Of a stretch of DNA of 64,000 bases, positions 53,259 through 63,674 are shown in pieces (position 1 is the stretch's first letter; the number at the start of each line of letters is the position of its first letter). Source of the DNA: Astragalus membranaceus (taxonomy: Eukaryota > Streptophyta > Magnoliopsida > Fabales > Fabaceae). The stretch lies in contig CM076847.1 in NCBI GenBank assembly GCA_039519185.1, positions 930,001 to 994,000 on the forward strand. The letters are read 5' to 3'. Below the pieces are notes generated by a model. That model was not told where the DNA came from. It saw only the letters and a list, made by a program, of their open reading frames with translations, and ran no database searches. The position numbers and the translations under genes were made by a program.

Positions 53259-54465
53259 TATTGGGTTTTGTAATCACAAACCTAATAAACCACCCTTTGT
53301 AAAAATAACAGTTTCAGCTTCTAAACAAACTGACTGTTATAGGGAGTTTAAAGTCAGCAAACAGATTAACAAATTAGCTGTTAGATTCTGTTATGGTTGT
53401 TGAAGTTGTTAGGATATAAAATCTCATAACAACTTAAACTAACTATAACAGAATCTGTACCAGCTAAGTCTATTAGATTTACACTCAGTGTGTGTATATA
53501 TACAGTCCAGTCCATGTACAGATAATATAGAGAGATTTACAAGAGAAATAAAAAGTCTTTACATTTTGCTTTTCAATACCCTAAGTCCTCTGTTCTTTTC
53601 TCTTCTGCATACTGTATCTTCATCTTGTTCTTTTCAAGAGTTTCGTGTGAGTTTATGCACTTCAACAAGTGGTTGAATCAAACCTCGCAAAACAAAGAGA
53701 AAAGCAACATGTTAGGAATTGTTTTCAGTGACTGAAAACACAAGTAACAGAAAGAATAGAGAGAGAAGGTGAGAGAAGCAACCTGAAGATCTCAAGGAGG
53801 GGTCTACAACCCAGAAACTGTTGATTGATCTTCAAAGCAGTGAAGATCCAGAAACATTCAACACAAAGAAACACGAAGAAGTTAGGGTTTGCAAGCAAAT
53901 CAACAAACAAGAAAGCAAACATAAATCTAACAGTGTGGTTACCTGTGTTTTGAAGTCCGATCATCATCCTGAGAACCAGATCCTGAAAAAACGAAGTTCC
54001 AGAAATTAGGGTTTTGAAAAAAACCTTCAATCAGTATAAGGAACAAAGGGTTTCTGAATAGAAGCGCTCAACTTTCATTTCATTGTGTTTGAAGCATAAA
54101 CGAAGCTTCAAACAGAGTTTCAGTGAAGAAGAACAAAACCTAGCAGTGCTCAGAGAAGAAGAAGAGAGACGAGTCGCAGCGGAGAAGAAAAGGAGAAGAG
54201 AGAGAAGAAAGAAAGAAAAGTGAACTCAGAACCGGTTTCTTTTCCTTTTATACCTCTGGATCGGGTTGGATCCGTTTGCAACTGTTCAACCCGCGTGTTG
54301 CTACAGTCTCTATCCATTGGGTTCTGCAGGAACCGTTTTGGTGATCATTTCTGGGCTAGTGAGTTTTTTTGGCCAATCTGGGCTGGGCTTTACTGTTTCT
54401 TGCACCTCTCAATTGCTGAATACAACCTGCAAACAAAAGCAATCAAATGGTTAGCAAATCTAACA
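53259..54465 (+). repeat. 5' LTR of the young copia element
   Basis: 1,207 bp, starting TATTGGG and ending CTAACA. A TATATATA box lies near 53494. The downstream part is purine-rich and contains small ORFs on both strands that recur identically in the 3' LTR. Confidence 0.95.
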
Positions 54466-54480
54466 TGGTATCAGAGCTGG
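54466..54480 (+). promoter_or_regulatory. primer-binding site of the young copia element
   Basis: TGGTATCAGAGCTGG directly follows the LTR and matches the initiator-Met tRNA site of copia elements exactly. Confidence 0.93.
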
Positions 54481-54648
54481 TAACAATCCAGGGAAAAACA
54501 GGAAAATTTTCTATCTTCTTTAAGTTTTCTTTTAAGGTTCTTTAAAGTTCTTTAAGGTTTTCTTTCAGTTTTACCTGCACAATCTGATTGTGCAGTTTTC
54601 TTGTGTTCTAACAATTTCTGTGTTTAAAAGTGTTTTCAGTTCTAAAAG

Positions 54649-57045
54649 ATGACTAGTACTGGGACAGGTCTAAACACACAAATCCCAAAGCTTGATGGGA
54701 AAAACTGGGACAGATGGAGCCTCCAAATGAAGGCCATTTTTGGCTGCCATGGTGTTCTCAGAATTGTTAGGAATGGTTTTGAACCATTGGGTGAAGAACC
54801 AACTGTTGCTGAAACTAATTCGTTCAATGATAACGAACAAAAGGACTACAAGGCAATCTATCTCATACACCAGGGGTGTGATGAGGCAAACTTTGATAGG
54901 ATTAGAAGCTATGAAACTTCTAAGGCTGCCTGGGATGCCTTAGAGAGGTATTACACTGGTGCTGCCCCTATCAAAGAAGAAAAGTTGCAGGCTCTAAGAG
55001 CCCAGTATGAAACACTAAAGATGAAGGAAGGTGAAGGTATTTCTGATTTCTTTATAAGGTTAAAGAAAATCACTAATACTATGGCAATGTATGGGGAAAC
55101 TCTTACAGAAAAGGTGATTTGTAAGAAAGTCCTAAGGTCCTTGACTAAGAAGTTTGGCTGGGTAGTCAACAGTATTGAAGATACTACTCTACCAGATGAC
55201 TATAAAGTGGAAGAGCTTCAAGCAAAGCTTGAAGCAAAGGAGCTAAGGATTAAACTGCTAGAAGGTGAAGAAGAAGATGAGCAGGTCCTACTCACCAAGT
55301 CTAATGGCAAGAAGTGGTCAAAAGGCAGCAAAGGTAAGTCAGGTAAACCTAACTCTAAATCTGATTTCACTAAGAAAAGTAGCAATGCATCTAAGAAAGA
55401 TAAATCTAAAGTGCAATGCTACAGATGTGATGAATATGGGCACTATGCTACTGAGTGTCCTACTAGAAAGGACTCTAAGCCCAAAGAAGCTGAATCTGAA
55501 GCCAATGTGGCTAAAGAAGATTCAGATTCAGAATCTGATCATGTAGTTTTTAGCATGATAATAGATGATTTAGAAGAAACAGAAACTAATGAAGTTTCTG
55601 TGGATATAGTTGAACCTGAAACAGAAACTAAGGAAGTCTCTGTATGTTCAAAAGTTAAAACAGAAACTAAGGAAGTTTCTGTGTGTTCAGTGACTGAACA
55701 TGAAGCAGAGACTAAGGAAGTTTCTGTGATCCCTAAGGCTAAACTAGAAGCAGAATCTAAGGAGGTTGCTGTGAGTTTAGAATCTGAGTTTTCAAAGTTG
55801 GTGAATTTTGAAACTGTGAAACCTGTGTTTTCAGAAACTGTGGAGTTAGAATCAGTATTTTCAAAAACTGTGAATTTTGAAAATATAAGTGTGAAAACTG
55901 TGTTTTTGGAAAATGTGAATTCAGAATCTATAATTTTCAAAACTGTGAGTGTAGAAACTGTTGATTCTGAAACTAAAACTGAAACAGAAATTAAGGCAAT
56001 TTCTGTGATACCTAAAACTGATCCTAGGATAAGGAATTACTGTGAATATGCTACTTGTGCTATTTTAACTAATATTGGCAGGATTTTTGAAGGAATGTGG
56101 TCATTGAACAATGGCTGTCCAAGCCACATGACTTATGAATGGCTGATTGACTCCTATTCTAGAGAGGAAATTGGTATTAAAGGGGCTGAACCTATTAATG
56201 CAGCTGGTGCAAGGAACCTAAGGTTAAAAAGGGAAGTTGAAAAGGTTATATTCACTAGAAATACTTCCTATATTCCAAACACTACTTGTTTAATAGGCAA
56301 ATTGTTATTTGGAAGGCTGAAATCTGAATTTAAGGAAGTAATCCAGATTGAATGTTCATCTACATATGGGACACTTAATGTATCTTCATTAAGTGCCAAC
56401 AAAATGGTTTTAACATATGTAGATGAATACTCAAAGTCTTGGATTTATTTGATAAAAACCAAAGAAAGAGCTTTGGTATGCTTTAAACTGTTTCAGGTTG
56501 AAACTGGATTACTTGGAGGCTGTCCTAAGGAGGAAAGCAGCACTAAAGACCCTATGGTGATGGAAACTGATACTTGGAAAGCTGTACAGCAAACAGAAGG
56601 TGAAGCTGTCCACTACAAGGAATCTGCCACACTACAATCTGACTCTATTAGTCAATTCTTGGCTAAGAGACAAAGGCTAGTAGATTCAGAAGGAACTGAT
56701 TGCTATGAAGCTCTTGAAAGAGAAGGGCTGAGAAGTACAATTGAGGAGGAGTTAAACTCTACTTATGAAGACCTAGGGACTCTATGTGATGTCTATGGAC
56801 TAGAGTTCTTAAGGGCACCCAAAAGCTCTACTTTACAACATTCTGTCAGCAACATTGCAGAATGCTCTATGGGTTTCAAAGCTACTACCCAAGTAGCTTG
56901 GCTGGATCACTGCTCAACTAAGGAGCAGACTGCTGATTTTCTACAGAAGGCCCTAAAGGGGAGGTTTTTCACTAAAAACTTAGGAGGCAACTTGGGGTTA
57001 CTGTCTACTAACCTAAAAGGCAGTAACTCAGAAAGCTATGGTTGA
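54649..57045 (+). CDS. gag-like polyprotein of the young copia element, 798 aa, no RT
   Basis: Residues 1-210 are a copia gag (IPKLDGKNWDRWSLQMKAIF, ALRAQYETLKMKEGEGISDF). Next come a Lys/Ser-rich linker and one CCHC knuckle (CYRCDEYGHYATECP, about 259-273). Residues about 300-460 are an acidic repeat region with several TKEVSV copies. The rest is a patchwork of short pol relics: a protease-like site (WSLNNGCPSHMT, where the active DSG has become NNG), an integrase-like strip (VLTYVDEYSKSWIYLIK) and the RNase H end (CSTKEQTADFLQKALKGRFF). The RT catalytic block and integrase zinc finger are missing. The frame is nevertheless uninterrupted for 2.4 kb, which suggests the protein is maintained or very recently derived. 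It probably forms particles using an autonomous relative's enzymes; that is inference. Confidence 0.88.
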   Translation: MTSTGTGLNTQIPKLDGKNWDRWSLQMKAIFGCHGVLRIVRNGFEPLGEEPTVAETNSFNDNEQKDYKAIYLIHQGCDEANFDRIRSYETSKAAWDALERYYTGAAPIKEEKLQALRAQYETLKMKEGEGISDFFIRLKKITNTMAMYGETLTEKVICKKVLRSLTKKFGWVVNSIEDTTLPDDYKVEELQAKLEAKELRIKLLEGEEEDEQVLLTKSNGKKWSKGSKGKSGKPNSKSDFTKKSSNASKKDKSKVQCYRCDEYGHYATECPTRKDSKPKEAESEANVAKEDSDSESDHVVFSMIIDDLEETETNEVSVDIVEPETETKEVSVCSKVKTETKEVSVCSVTEHEAETKEVSVIPKAKLEAESKEVAVSLESEFSKLVNFETVKPVFSETVELESVFSKTVNFENISVKTVFLENVNSESIIFKTVSVETVDSETKTETEIKAISVIPKTDPRIRNYCEYATCAILTNIGRIFEGMWSLNNGCPSHMTYEWLIDSYSREEIGIKGAEPINAAGARNLRLKREVEKVIFTRNTSYIPNTTCLIGKLLFGRLKSEFKEVIQIECSSTYGTLNVSSLSANKMVLTYVDEYSKSWIYLIKTKERALVCFKLFQVETGLLGGCPKEESSTKDPMVMETDTWKAVQQTEGEAVHYKESATLQSDSISQFLAKRQRLVDSEGTDCYEALEREGLRSTIEEELNSTYEDLGTLCDVYGLEFLRAPKSSTLQHSVSNIAECSMGFKATTQVAWLDHCSTKEQTADFLQKALKGRFFTKNLGGNLGLLSTNLKGSNSESYG

Positions 57046-57129
57046 GGGCTTGTCTCAGCTGTTTCTATCCTATGACTAATACCAGGGGTCTGTCCTGATG
57101 ATAAGGTTGCCTAATTAGGTTTTGTGATT

Positions 57130-57138
57130 AAGGGGAAG
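57130..57138 (+). promoter_or_regulatory. polypurine tract of the young copia element
   Basis: AAGGGGAAG immediately precedes the 3' LTR start TATTGGG. Confidence 0.85.
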
Positions 57139-58344
57139 TATTGGGTTTGTAATCACAAACCTAATAAACCACCCTTTGTAAAAATAACAGTTTCAGCTTC
57201 TAAACAAACTGACTGTTATAGGGAGTTTAAAGTCAGCAAACAGATTAACAAATTAGCTGTTAGATTCTGTTATGGTTGTTGAAGTTGTTAGGATATAAAA
57301 TCCCATAACAACTTAAACTAACTATAACAGAATCTGTACCAGCTAAGTCTATTAGATTTACACTCAGTGTGTGTATATATACAGTCCAGTCCATGTACAG
57401 ATAATATAGAGAGATTTACAAGAGAAATAAAAAGTCTTTACATTTTGCTTTTCAATACCCTAAGTCCTCTGTTCTTTTCTCTTCTGCATACTGTATCTTC
57501 ATCTTGTTCTTTTCAAGAGTTTCGTGTGAGTTTATGCACTTCAACAAGTGGTTGAATCAAACCTCGCAAAACAAAGAGAAAAGCAACGTGTTAGGAATTG
57601 TTTTCAGTGACTGAAAACACAAGTAACAGAAAGAATAGAGAGAGAAGGTGAGAGAAGCAACCTGAAGATCTCAAGGAGGGGTCTACAACCCAGAAACTGT
57701 TGATTGATCTTCAAAGCAGTGAAGATCCAGAAACATTCAACACAAAGAAACACGAAGAAGTTAGGGTTTGCAAGCAAATCAACAAACAAGAAAGCAAACA
57801 TAAATCTAACAGCGTGGTTACCTGTGTTTTGAAGTCCGATCATCATCCTGAGAACCAGATCCTGAAAAAACGAAGTTCCAGAAATTAGGGTTTTGAAAAA
57901 AACCTTCAATCAGTATAAGGAACAAAGGGTTTCTGAATAGAAGCGCTCAACTTTCGTTTCATTGTGTTTGAAGCATAAACAAAGCTTCAAACAGAGTTTC
58001 AGTGAAGAAGAACAAAACCTAGCAGTGCTCAGAGAAGAAGAAGAGAGACGAGTCGCAGCAGAGAAGAAAAGGAGAAGAGAGAGAAGAAAGAAAGAAAAGT
58101 GAACTCAAAACCGGTTTCTTTTCCTTTTATACCTCTGGATCGGGTTGGATCCGTTTGCAACTGTTCAACCCGCGTGTTGCTACAGTCTCTATCCATTGGG
58201 TTCCGCAGGAACCGTTTTGGTGATCATTTCTGGGCTAGTGAGTTTTTTTGGCCAATCTGGGCTGGGCTTTACTGTTTCTTGCACCTCTCAATTGCTGAAT
58301 ACAACCTGCAAACAAAAGCAATCAAATGGTTAGCAAATCTAACA
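57139..58344 (+). repeat. 3' LTR of the young copia element
   Basis: 1,206 bp, near-identical to 53259-54465. The observed differences are at the positions aligned to 53442, 53709, 53943, 54077, 54102, 54181, 54229 and 54323 (approximate), all A/G or C/T. Confidence 0.95.
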
Positions 58345-58349
58345 TAAAC

Positions 58350-59129
58350 AACATTCAGAATGAAATGTGGATTTATTGCTAAGTGGCTTTGTTTCATGCA
58401 AGTTATGTTTATCAAACATCAACATGCACAATTAAAAACATGCACAATTAATGAAACCATCAAAGAAGATAATTTTTTTTTGAAAAACAAAATACGATAA
58501 TATTATTAACGATATGTAATTTTTACCTTTAACTTTGACAATCTCCTCCACAAAATTTTTGAAATTGGCAAATCAATTAATTCTCTGTAGTAAAGGAAAA
58601 TTACATTTATTTAGCATCTTTAAACTTAAAAGAATATGATATCTAATATATACAATGCATACAAACCTTAGCTGGTTTAGCAGTTCTCACTTTCTTCTAG
58701 CTAGCTTCTTCTTATGTCCCTCGCCTGTCTGCATTCACAACCCAAAAAGCTCACATGATAGGCCCAGAAACCGAAGCCTCAAGCAACTTAACAAGTCAAA
58801 AATTAACTTTCTCATTTTATATCATGCATATGGTTAAAAAAATCAAAAAGGCAAATTAGACTAGAGAACTACAATTACAATTCCTGTAAAAGGATCGAAT
58901 ATTATTTGCTTAGTTCTATTTGATATTGGATTGTGGCATTTTGAAGTTTGAACTACGTACTCAAGCAACTGAATATTATTTTCTTTCTCTATTCACGTAG
59001 TTTTCCATCATCCTTTAAATGAACATATCCAAGCCAAGGATCAAAAATGTATCCAAAATGAATCATATAATGTAATTCTATTTTTTTGATGTATATATTT
59101 TAATTTGTTTTCTTTTGATTTCTTTTATA

Positions 59130-59130
<1 letters not shown>
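58350..59130. other. intergenic region, no gene recognised
   Basis: AT-rich, with short ORFs without domains. Confidence 0.45.

Positions 59131-59203
<73 letters not shown>
59131..59203. repeat. (TA)n microsatellite
   Basis: About 36 TA units without interruption. Confidence 0.97.
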
Positions 59204-59205
<2 letters not shown>

Positions 59206-60300
59206 CATTTCCCTAGTTTTTCACTTTCTAACCTCGATGAAGAAATATTACATGTTGTCGATATAAACTACAGTGCATTATTCTTTAGGAAATATTAGCA
59301 TAGTCCCTTGAAGAGCCAAAATATTGGCTTGCCTCCGAATGAAACTAACTTTAAAGTTTTTTAGATGTGATAATAACGAATTACAGACACGGATAATAGA
59401 ATCAAACTCGGTTACAACGTTACAAATTCCTCCGACGTCATCTATTACCGCTTTGCAATCAAAGCTCGATGGTAACTCTAACTGAAGCGACTGTAGCCAC
59501 TTAATGGCTGTTAATAAACCATGTGCCTCTGCTTCCTCTGGAGTAGGAACACCTCGATAGTAATGGGCTTAATTGCACCTCCACAAATTCGCCAAGATCA
59601 TTGCGGATGCACATACCGATCCCAAAACACCCATCTGCCGCAAAGACCACAACGCCAACATTGCACTTGAGCTCATCCTTAATTATTTGGTTTTCGCCAC
59701 ACCCCCACCCACGCCCCTATGCCCTTGGCGCTGAAAGTCCCAAGCTTTCCTCTTCCTTGCGTCCTCTCATTCAAAGAGAAAGGACATAACCTTGCTAGTA
59801 GAAATACTAACCGGTTTCACAACATCCTCCCAAACTGTTTCATTTCGCCTCTTCCAAATGTACCACAATGAGACGACTCTCGTCCTCATCATAGTAACCT
59901 TTTACACTTAGTCTCTTAATCTCAAAAACAATTAAATTTAAAACTTTACATCATATGTGGCAATACTAAGGCCACTCAAACAGCGGAATAAAAAACATAA
60001 AACAAAGCCAGCTAAATAACTAATATAACGAGACTCAAAAGACTGACACACTGGCTAAACAAAACCCAGGTTCTCTTAATGGAGACACCTGACTTCTTCA
60101 TCATATTGGACCGGTATTCTTGGTGTCTTCCACATCCATAGTGGATCCTATAAGTGGCTCTTCAACTGGATCTAAGTGATATAACAAATATACAAAATAA
60201 AAACACGTAGGGCTAAGATACATGTACAAGTCAGAAAAATGGGAAGCTAAGGTAAAGTTCAATTTAAACATGTCACAAACACATCAAATCAAATTATTTA

Positions 60301-61173
60301 GGCTAAAGTGTTCTCGGGGTCCCTTATCTTTATTTAAAGTAACGATTTGGTCCTTTATCTTTTTTTTCAACATCAAAATCGTTCAATTTCAACATCAAAA
60401 TCGTTCTTCCAACATCAAAAGTTAAGAATAAGAGTAACCCAAAATCAATTTCAAAGCATAGAAATCGAAACCTAGAAAAACCCATAAGAAGATGAAGAAG
60501 ATCTGAAAAATGGGTTTCGATTTGGGATTGAAATCGATTTCGATTTTCTGCGTTCAACTTCAAAACGCGTTTTTGTTTTCGTTTCTTAATCAGATGTTTT
60601 CGTTTTCCAATGTGATGTTTTCGTTGATCTGTTGTTGATGAACGAAAGATCTCTGTTCTTAATCAGATCGTTTTCCAATCTGATGTTTTTGTTTTCTACG
60701 TTCAACTGAAAACGAAAGACCTGTTGTTGATGAAAGGGGACTGAAGAAGAAGAGGATTATGACGAAAGATATGTTGATGAAAGATCTGTTGTTGATGAAA
60801 GGGGATCTGGAAACGAAAGAATTGTTGTTGATGAAGATGAAGCAGATCTGGGATTGAATTGTTGTTGTTGTTGATGATGAAGAGATATTTGTTTATTTGT
60901 TATTTGTTTATTTATGTTTTGTTTTTCTTAAAATTCAAAAACAAAATTGCTTATGTGGAAATGACTGTCACCTATACCTGCCACGTCATTTAATGAATTG
61001 AGGACGCCACGTCAGCAGTTAACTGCCAGCGTGGCGTCCGTTAGTCAAAACTGACGGCAGGGACCAAAATGAAACAAAAATGAAACATGAGGGACCAAAA
61101 GGGACCAAAAAAAAGATAAAGGACCAAAGTGAAACCTGGAGCAAACATAAAGGACCAAAAGTGCTATTTAGCC
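60301..61173. mobile_element. diverged relative of the long-TIR MULE
   Basis: The right end (GGACCAAAGTGAAACC..., then GTGCTATTTAGCC) closely matches the TIR of 39517-40560. The left end (GGCTAAAGTGTTCTCGG, later GGTCCTTTATC) is more diverged. The 9-bp flanks do not match, so the boundaries are less certain than for the other copy. The centre holds GATCTG/GTTGTTGATGA repeats. Confidence 0.6.
60991..61041. repeat. GGACGCCACG...CGTGGCGTCC inverted repeat
   Basis: 10-bp perfect arms around an 18-base spacer near the right TIR of the MULE relative (about 61003-61040). Confidence 0.7.
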
Positions 61174-61790
61174 TATATATTACGTAGTAATTATTTTTAA
61201 TCATACAAGGTGGGTCTAGTTAATTAGTACACACATACAAAAAAATTTGGGAGGTGTTATACTTAAATCTCTCTCTAAGTCGTAAGTCACACAATTAAAA
61301 TAAAGCAATTTTTAAAACATGTCTTAATAATTATTTAGAAAAAGTGGGGTGTTACACACAATATCGATAGCTAAAATCTTTTGAGGTCCTTCCTACAAAG
61401 ATCGAAGGAGACCAAAGATAACATGGTTTAATCCTCTCTGCCTCCTCAACTTGGTGGTGAATTAACCCCCACAAGCTTGCCTCCCTCCAAACCACTTCAG
61501 AATAGCTACATCCAAAAGAAGATATGCCACTCACTTTCGCTGCTTAATTCACACAACGGGTTACGCAAATTATACCTACAAGGAAGACACCCTCTCGCTG
61601 ATCTCCAAAGCAAAATCTTAAGCCGCAACAATGCTTGCCAATCCCTAATCACCCGCAACTCTGAATTGTCAATAAAGTCATTCATCACTCCGTAATAAGC
61701 AGGTCTCACTGAATAGGCGTCATTTCTACTTCGATCCCAAACTAGCTCATCATCACCATTAGTAGTAAAAAGTGTCACCATAAGTCTCAT

Positions 61791-62609
61791 TAGTAGTAAA
61801 GGTGTGCTTACGATTTATGAGAAAGCACCCGGTCAGTCCATTAATCTTCAAAAGTCAGAAATTTTCTTCAGCCAGAACACAGGTGCAGATATTAGGGAGC
61901 AGGTGATGACTAATTAATCTAGGTGTCACTCAGTGTCATGGTACTGAGAAATACTCGGGGCTTCCGTCTATGGTTGGGCGCAATAAGAAGCAGTTGTTTA
62001 GCTATCTGAGAGATAGAGTTTGGAGGAAATATATACTTTTTTATGTTTTTATTATTTCTTAATATATCTCAGAAAAATTATTTCTTAATATGCATTTTAT
62101 TTTCAAACTAATTCTGAGACATTATATATTTTTCGTATAATTTCATTGTTTTTGAGCACATATTAATTTCACAAATATGTACTCAACATGGAACATTACA
62201 GTTCATGTTGGTATAAATTTGACTACCTTTAAGCGAGTATGACTTATGGTACTAAGCTAGTAGTTTAGTAATAATTACTAAAGGGTTATATAGGTAAATT
62301 CATTTAATAATAAAAATTGACAAAAAAAAAAAAACAGATTTGGGTAATTAAATGAAGGAGCAAAAATAGGAACAGTTATAGAAACCAAAATATCCCACAA
62401 ATCACGGAAACGGTTTCAGAAACCAAATATCATGGGATCTTGGATATTTGCTATTATATGAGTTCTTCTCTGTTCTTCTCCAAATTTATGCATCTCTGTA
62501 ACTTCGTCGTCGCCGTGAGTCTGTAATTTCGCCGTCGCCGTGAGTTTGTTCTTCTCCAAAACAGTCCATTTTCTGAGTGTTTTTTTTCACACGAAAAAAG
62601 TTCGTTCAT
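61791..62609. other. intergenic region, no gene recognised
   Basis: AT-rich. A short 'cttcgtcgtcgccgtgagt' duplication lies at 62500-62545. No domain was seen. Confidence 0.45.
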
Positions 62610-63015
62610 TAACCACTGATTTGTAACACAATGGTTGGATGTCACTAACCACAAATGTGTATCGCAATGGTTAGTGGCCACTAACCACAGATATGCATAA
62701 ATGTGGTTAGATGCCAATGGTTAGTGGCCACTAACCATTGCAATGCACATATGTGGTTAGTGACAACTAAGTACCATTGGCATCTAACCACATCTATTCA
62801 CATTTGTGGTTAGTGATATCTAACCACAAATATGCATAGCAATGGTTAGTGGGCACTAACCACATATATGCATAAATGTGGTTAGATGCCAATGGTTAGA
62901 TGTCACTAACCACAGATGTGCATAGCAATTGTTAGTGGCCACTAACCACAGTTATGCATAAATGTGGTTAGATGTCACCAACCACACATGTGCATATCAA
63001 TGGTTAGTGGACACT
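62610..63015. repeat. array of GGTTAG/CTAACC palindromes
   Basis: About 400 bp packed with alternating direct and inverted copies of TGGTTAG and CTAACCA, often as perfect palindromes GGTTAGTGGCCACTAACC (about 62659, 62722 and 62932) separated by 'atatgcataaatg'-like spacers. The spacers are themselves nearly self-complementary around TGCA. Confidence 0.9.
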
Positions 63016-63309
63016 ATTGTAGCCAGAGAATAAGATAACTTCGGTTAGTACGATCTAACCAAATAAAAATATGACTTTGGTTAGTAGAAACCACAGAATA
63101 TATCAAGATTGGGTAGTTGGTCCTAAACGATGAAAAACTGATTTTAGTCTCATGTTCATCAACATCATAACGAGACATGATCAATGGCGTGCTTCAATGG
63201 CGTGGATCAAACGGAGTCCGTTTTTTAAACACCCGTGGGCGTCTTATTTTTTGGCGTGGGTGCGTATTTTAGTCTTGAGTTGCGTGAAAAATAAAGAAAT
63301 ATATATGTA

Positions 63310-63386
63310 ACAAGAAGAAGAAGAAGAAGAAGAAGAAGAAGAAGAAGAAGAAGAAGAAGAAGAAGAAGAAGAAGAAGAAGAAGAAT
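63310..63386. repeat. (GAA)n microsatellite
   Basis: About 25 uninterrupted GAA/AAG units. The Leu-rich minus-strand ORF across it is an artefact of the repeat. Confidence 0.97.
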
Positions 63387-63674
63387 AAAACGAAAAATAA
63401 AAGATGAATATAACGTAAAACATAAAATTGTGACAATGTGAGAGAGAAGATAATTGGAAGAGAAAATCAAGGCTTAATAAATGTTTTTGTTTTAATATCC
63501 CTAAAAAAAGGGAACATTTATTATATTAATTTAATTTAATTAAAATCAGAAAAACTGGTTAGGACACAATTACCCCTACTAAAAACTAGCCATTGGATTG
63601 AATTGGATTGAAATTTTGTCAATCCAATGGCTATTAACAATTTAGTAAGAATTACTAAGTAATTGGCTTAGTAA

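Larger units (their letters stand above)
53259..58344 (+). mobile_element. complete young Ty1-copia element, non-autonomous, 5,086 bp
   Basis: LTR 53259-54465, primer-binding site TGGTATCAGAGC at 54466, one ORF 54649-57045, polypurine tract AAGGGGAAG at 57130-57138, LTR 57139-58344. The 5-bp TSD TAAAC is exact (53254-53258 and 58345-58349). The LTRs differ by eight substitutions, all transitions, plus one 1-bp indel, so the insertion is recent. There is no reverse transcriptase domain, so replication needs an autonomous partner. Confidence 0.95.
59290..61790 (-). pseudogene. LINE remnant (zf-RVT and RNase H), split by later insertions
   Basis: On the minus strand, 61790-61360 encodes a zf-RVT region (DELVWDRSRNDAYSVRPAYY, then LRLKILLWRSARGCLPCRYN). 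59900-59290 encodes the following W.IWKRRNETVWED segment and an RNase H domain (KCNVGVVVFAADGCFGIGMC, EAEAHGLLTAIKWLQ, DCKAVIDDVGG). Frameshifts and stops are present. About 59900-61360 between the pieces is inserted DNA: a segment whose right end reads GGGGTGTTACA (gypsy LTR-like) and the MULE relative at 60301-61173. Confidence 0.75.

Noticed and set aside
53725..54030. 101-codon ORF on the minus strand, repeated at 57604-57909
   Set aside because: Both copies lie inside the two LTRs of the young copia element, so duplication there is not evidence of coding function.
60301..61173. Exact TSD for the MULE relative
   Set aside because: The 9-bp flanks (AATTATTTA and TATATATTA) do not match well enough to claim a target duplication.
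62659..62760. Interstitial telomere repeat
   Set aside because: Plant telomeres are TTTAGGG; here GGTTAG occurs in both orientations with spacers and never in consecutive tandem.
62610..63015. CRISPR-like array
   Set aside because: This is a plant nuclear sequence; repeats alternate in orientation and spacers are self-similar rather than unique.
63225..63470. Leu-rich 81-codon minus-strand ORF
   Set aside because: It is the reverse frame of a (GAA)n microsatellite.
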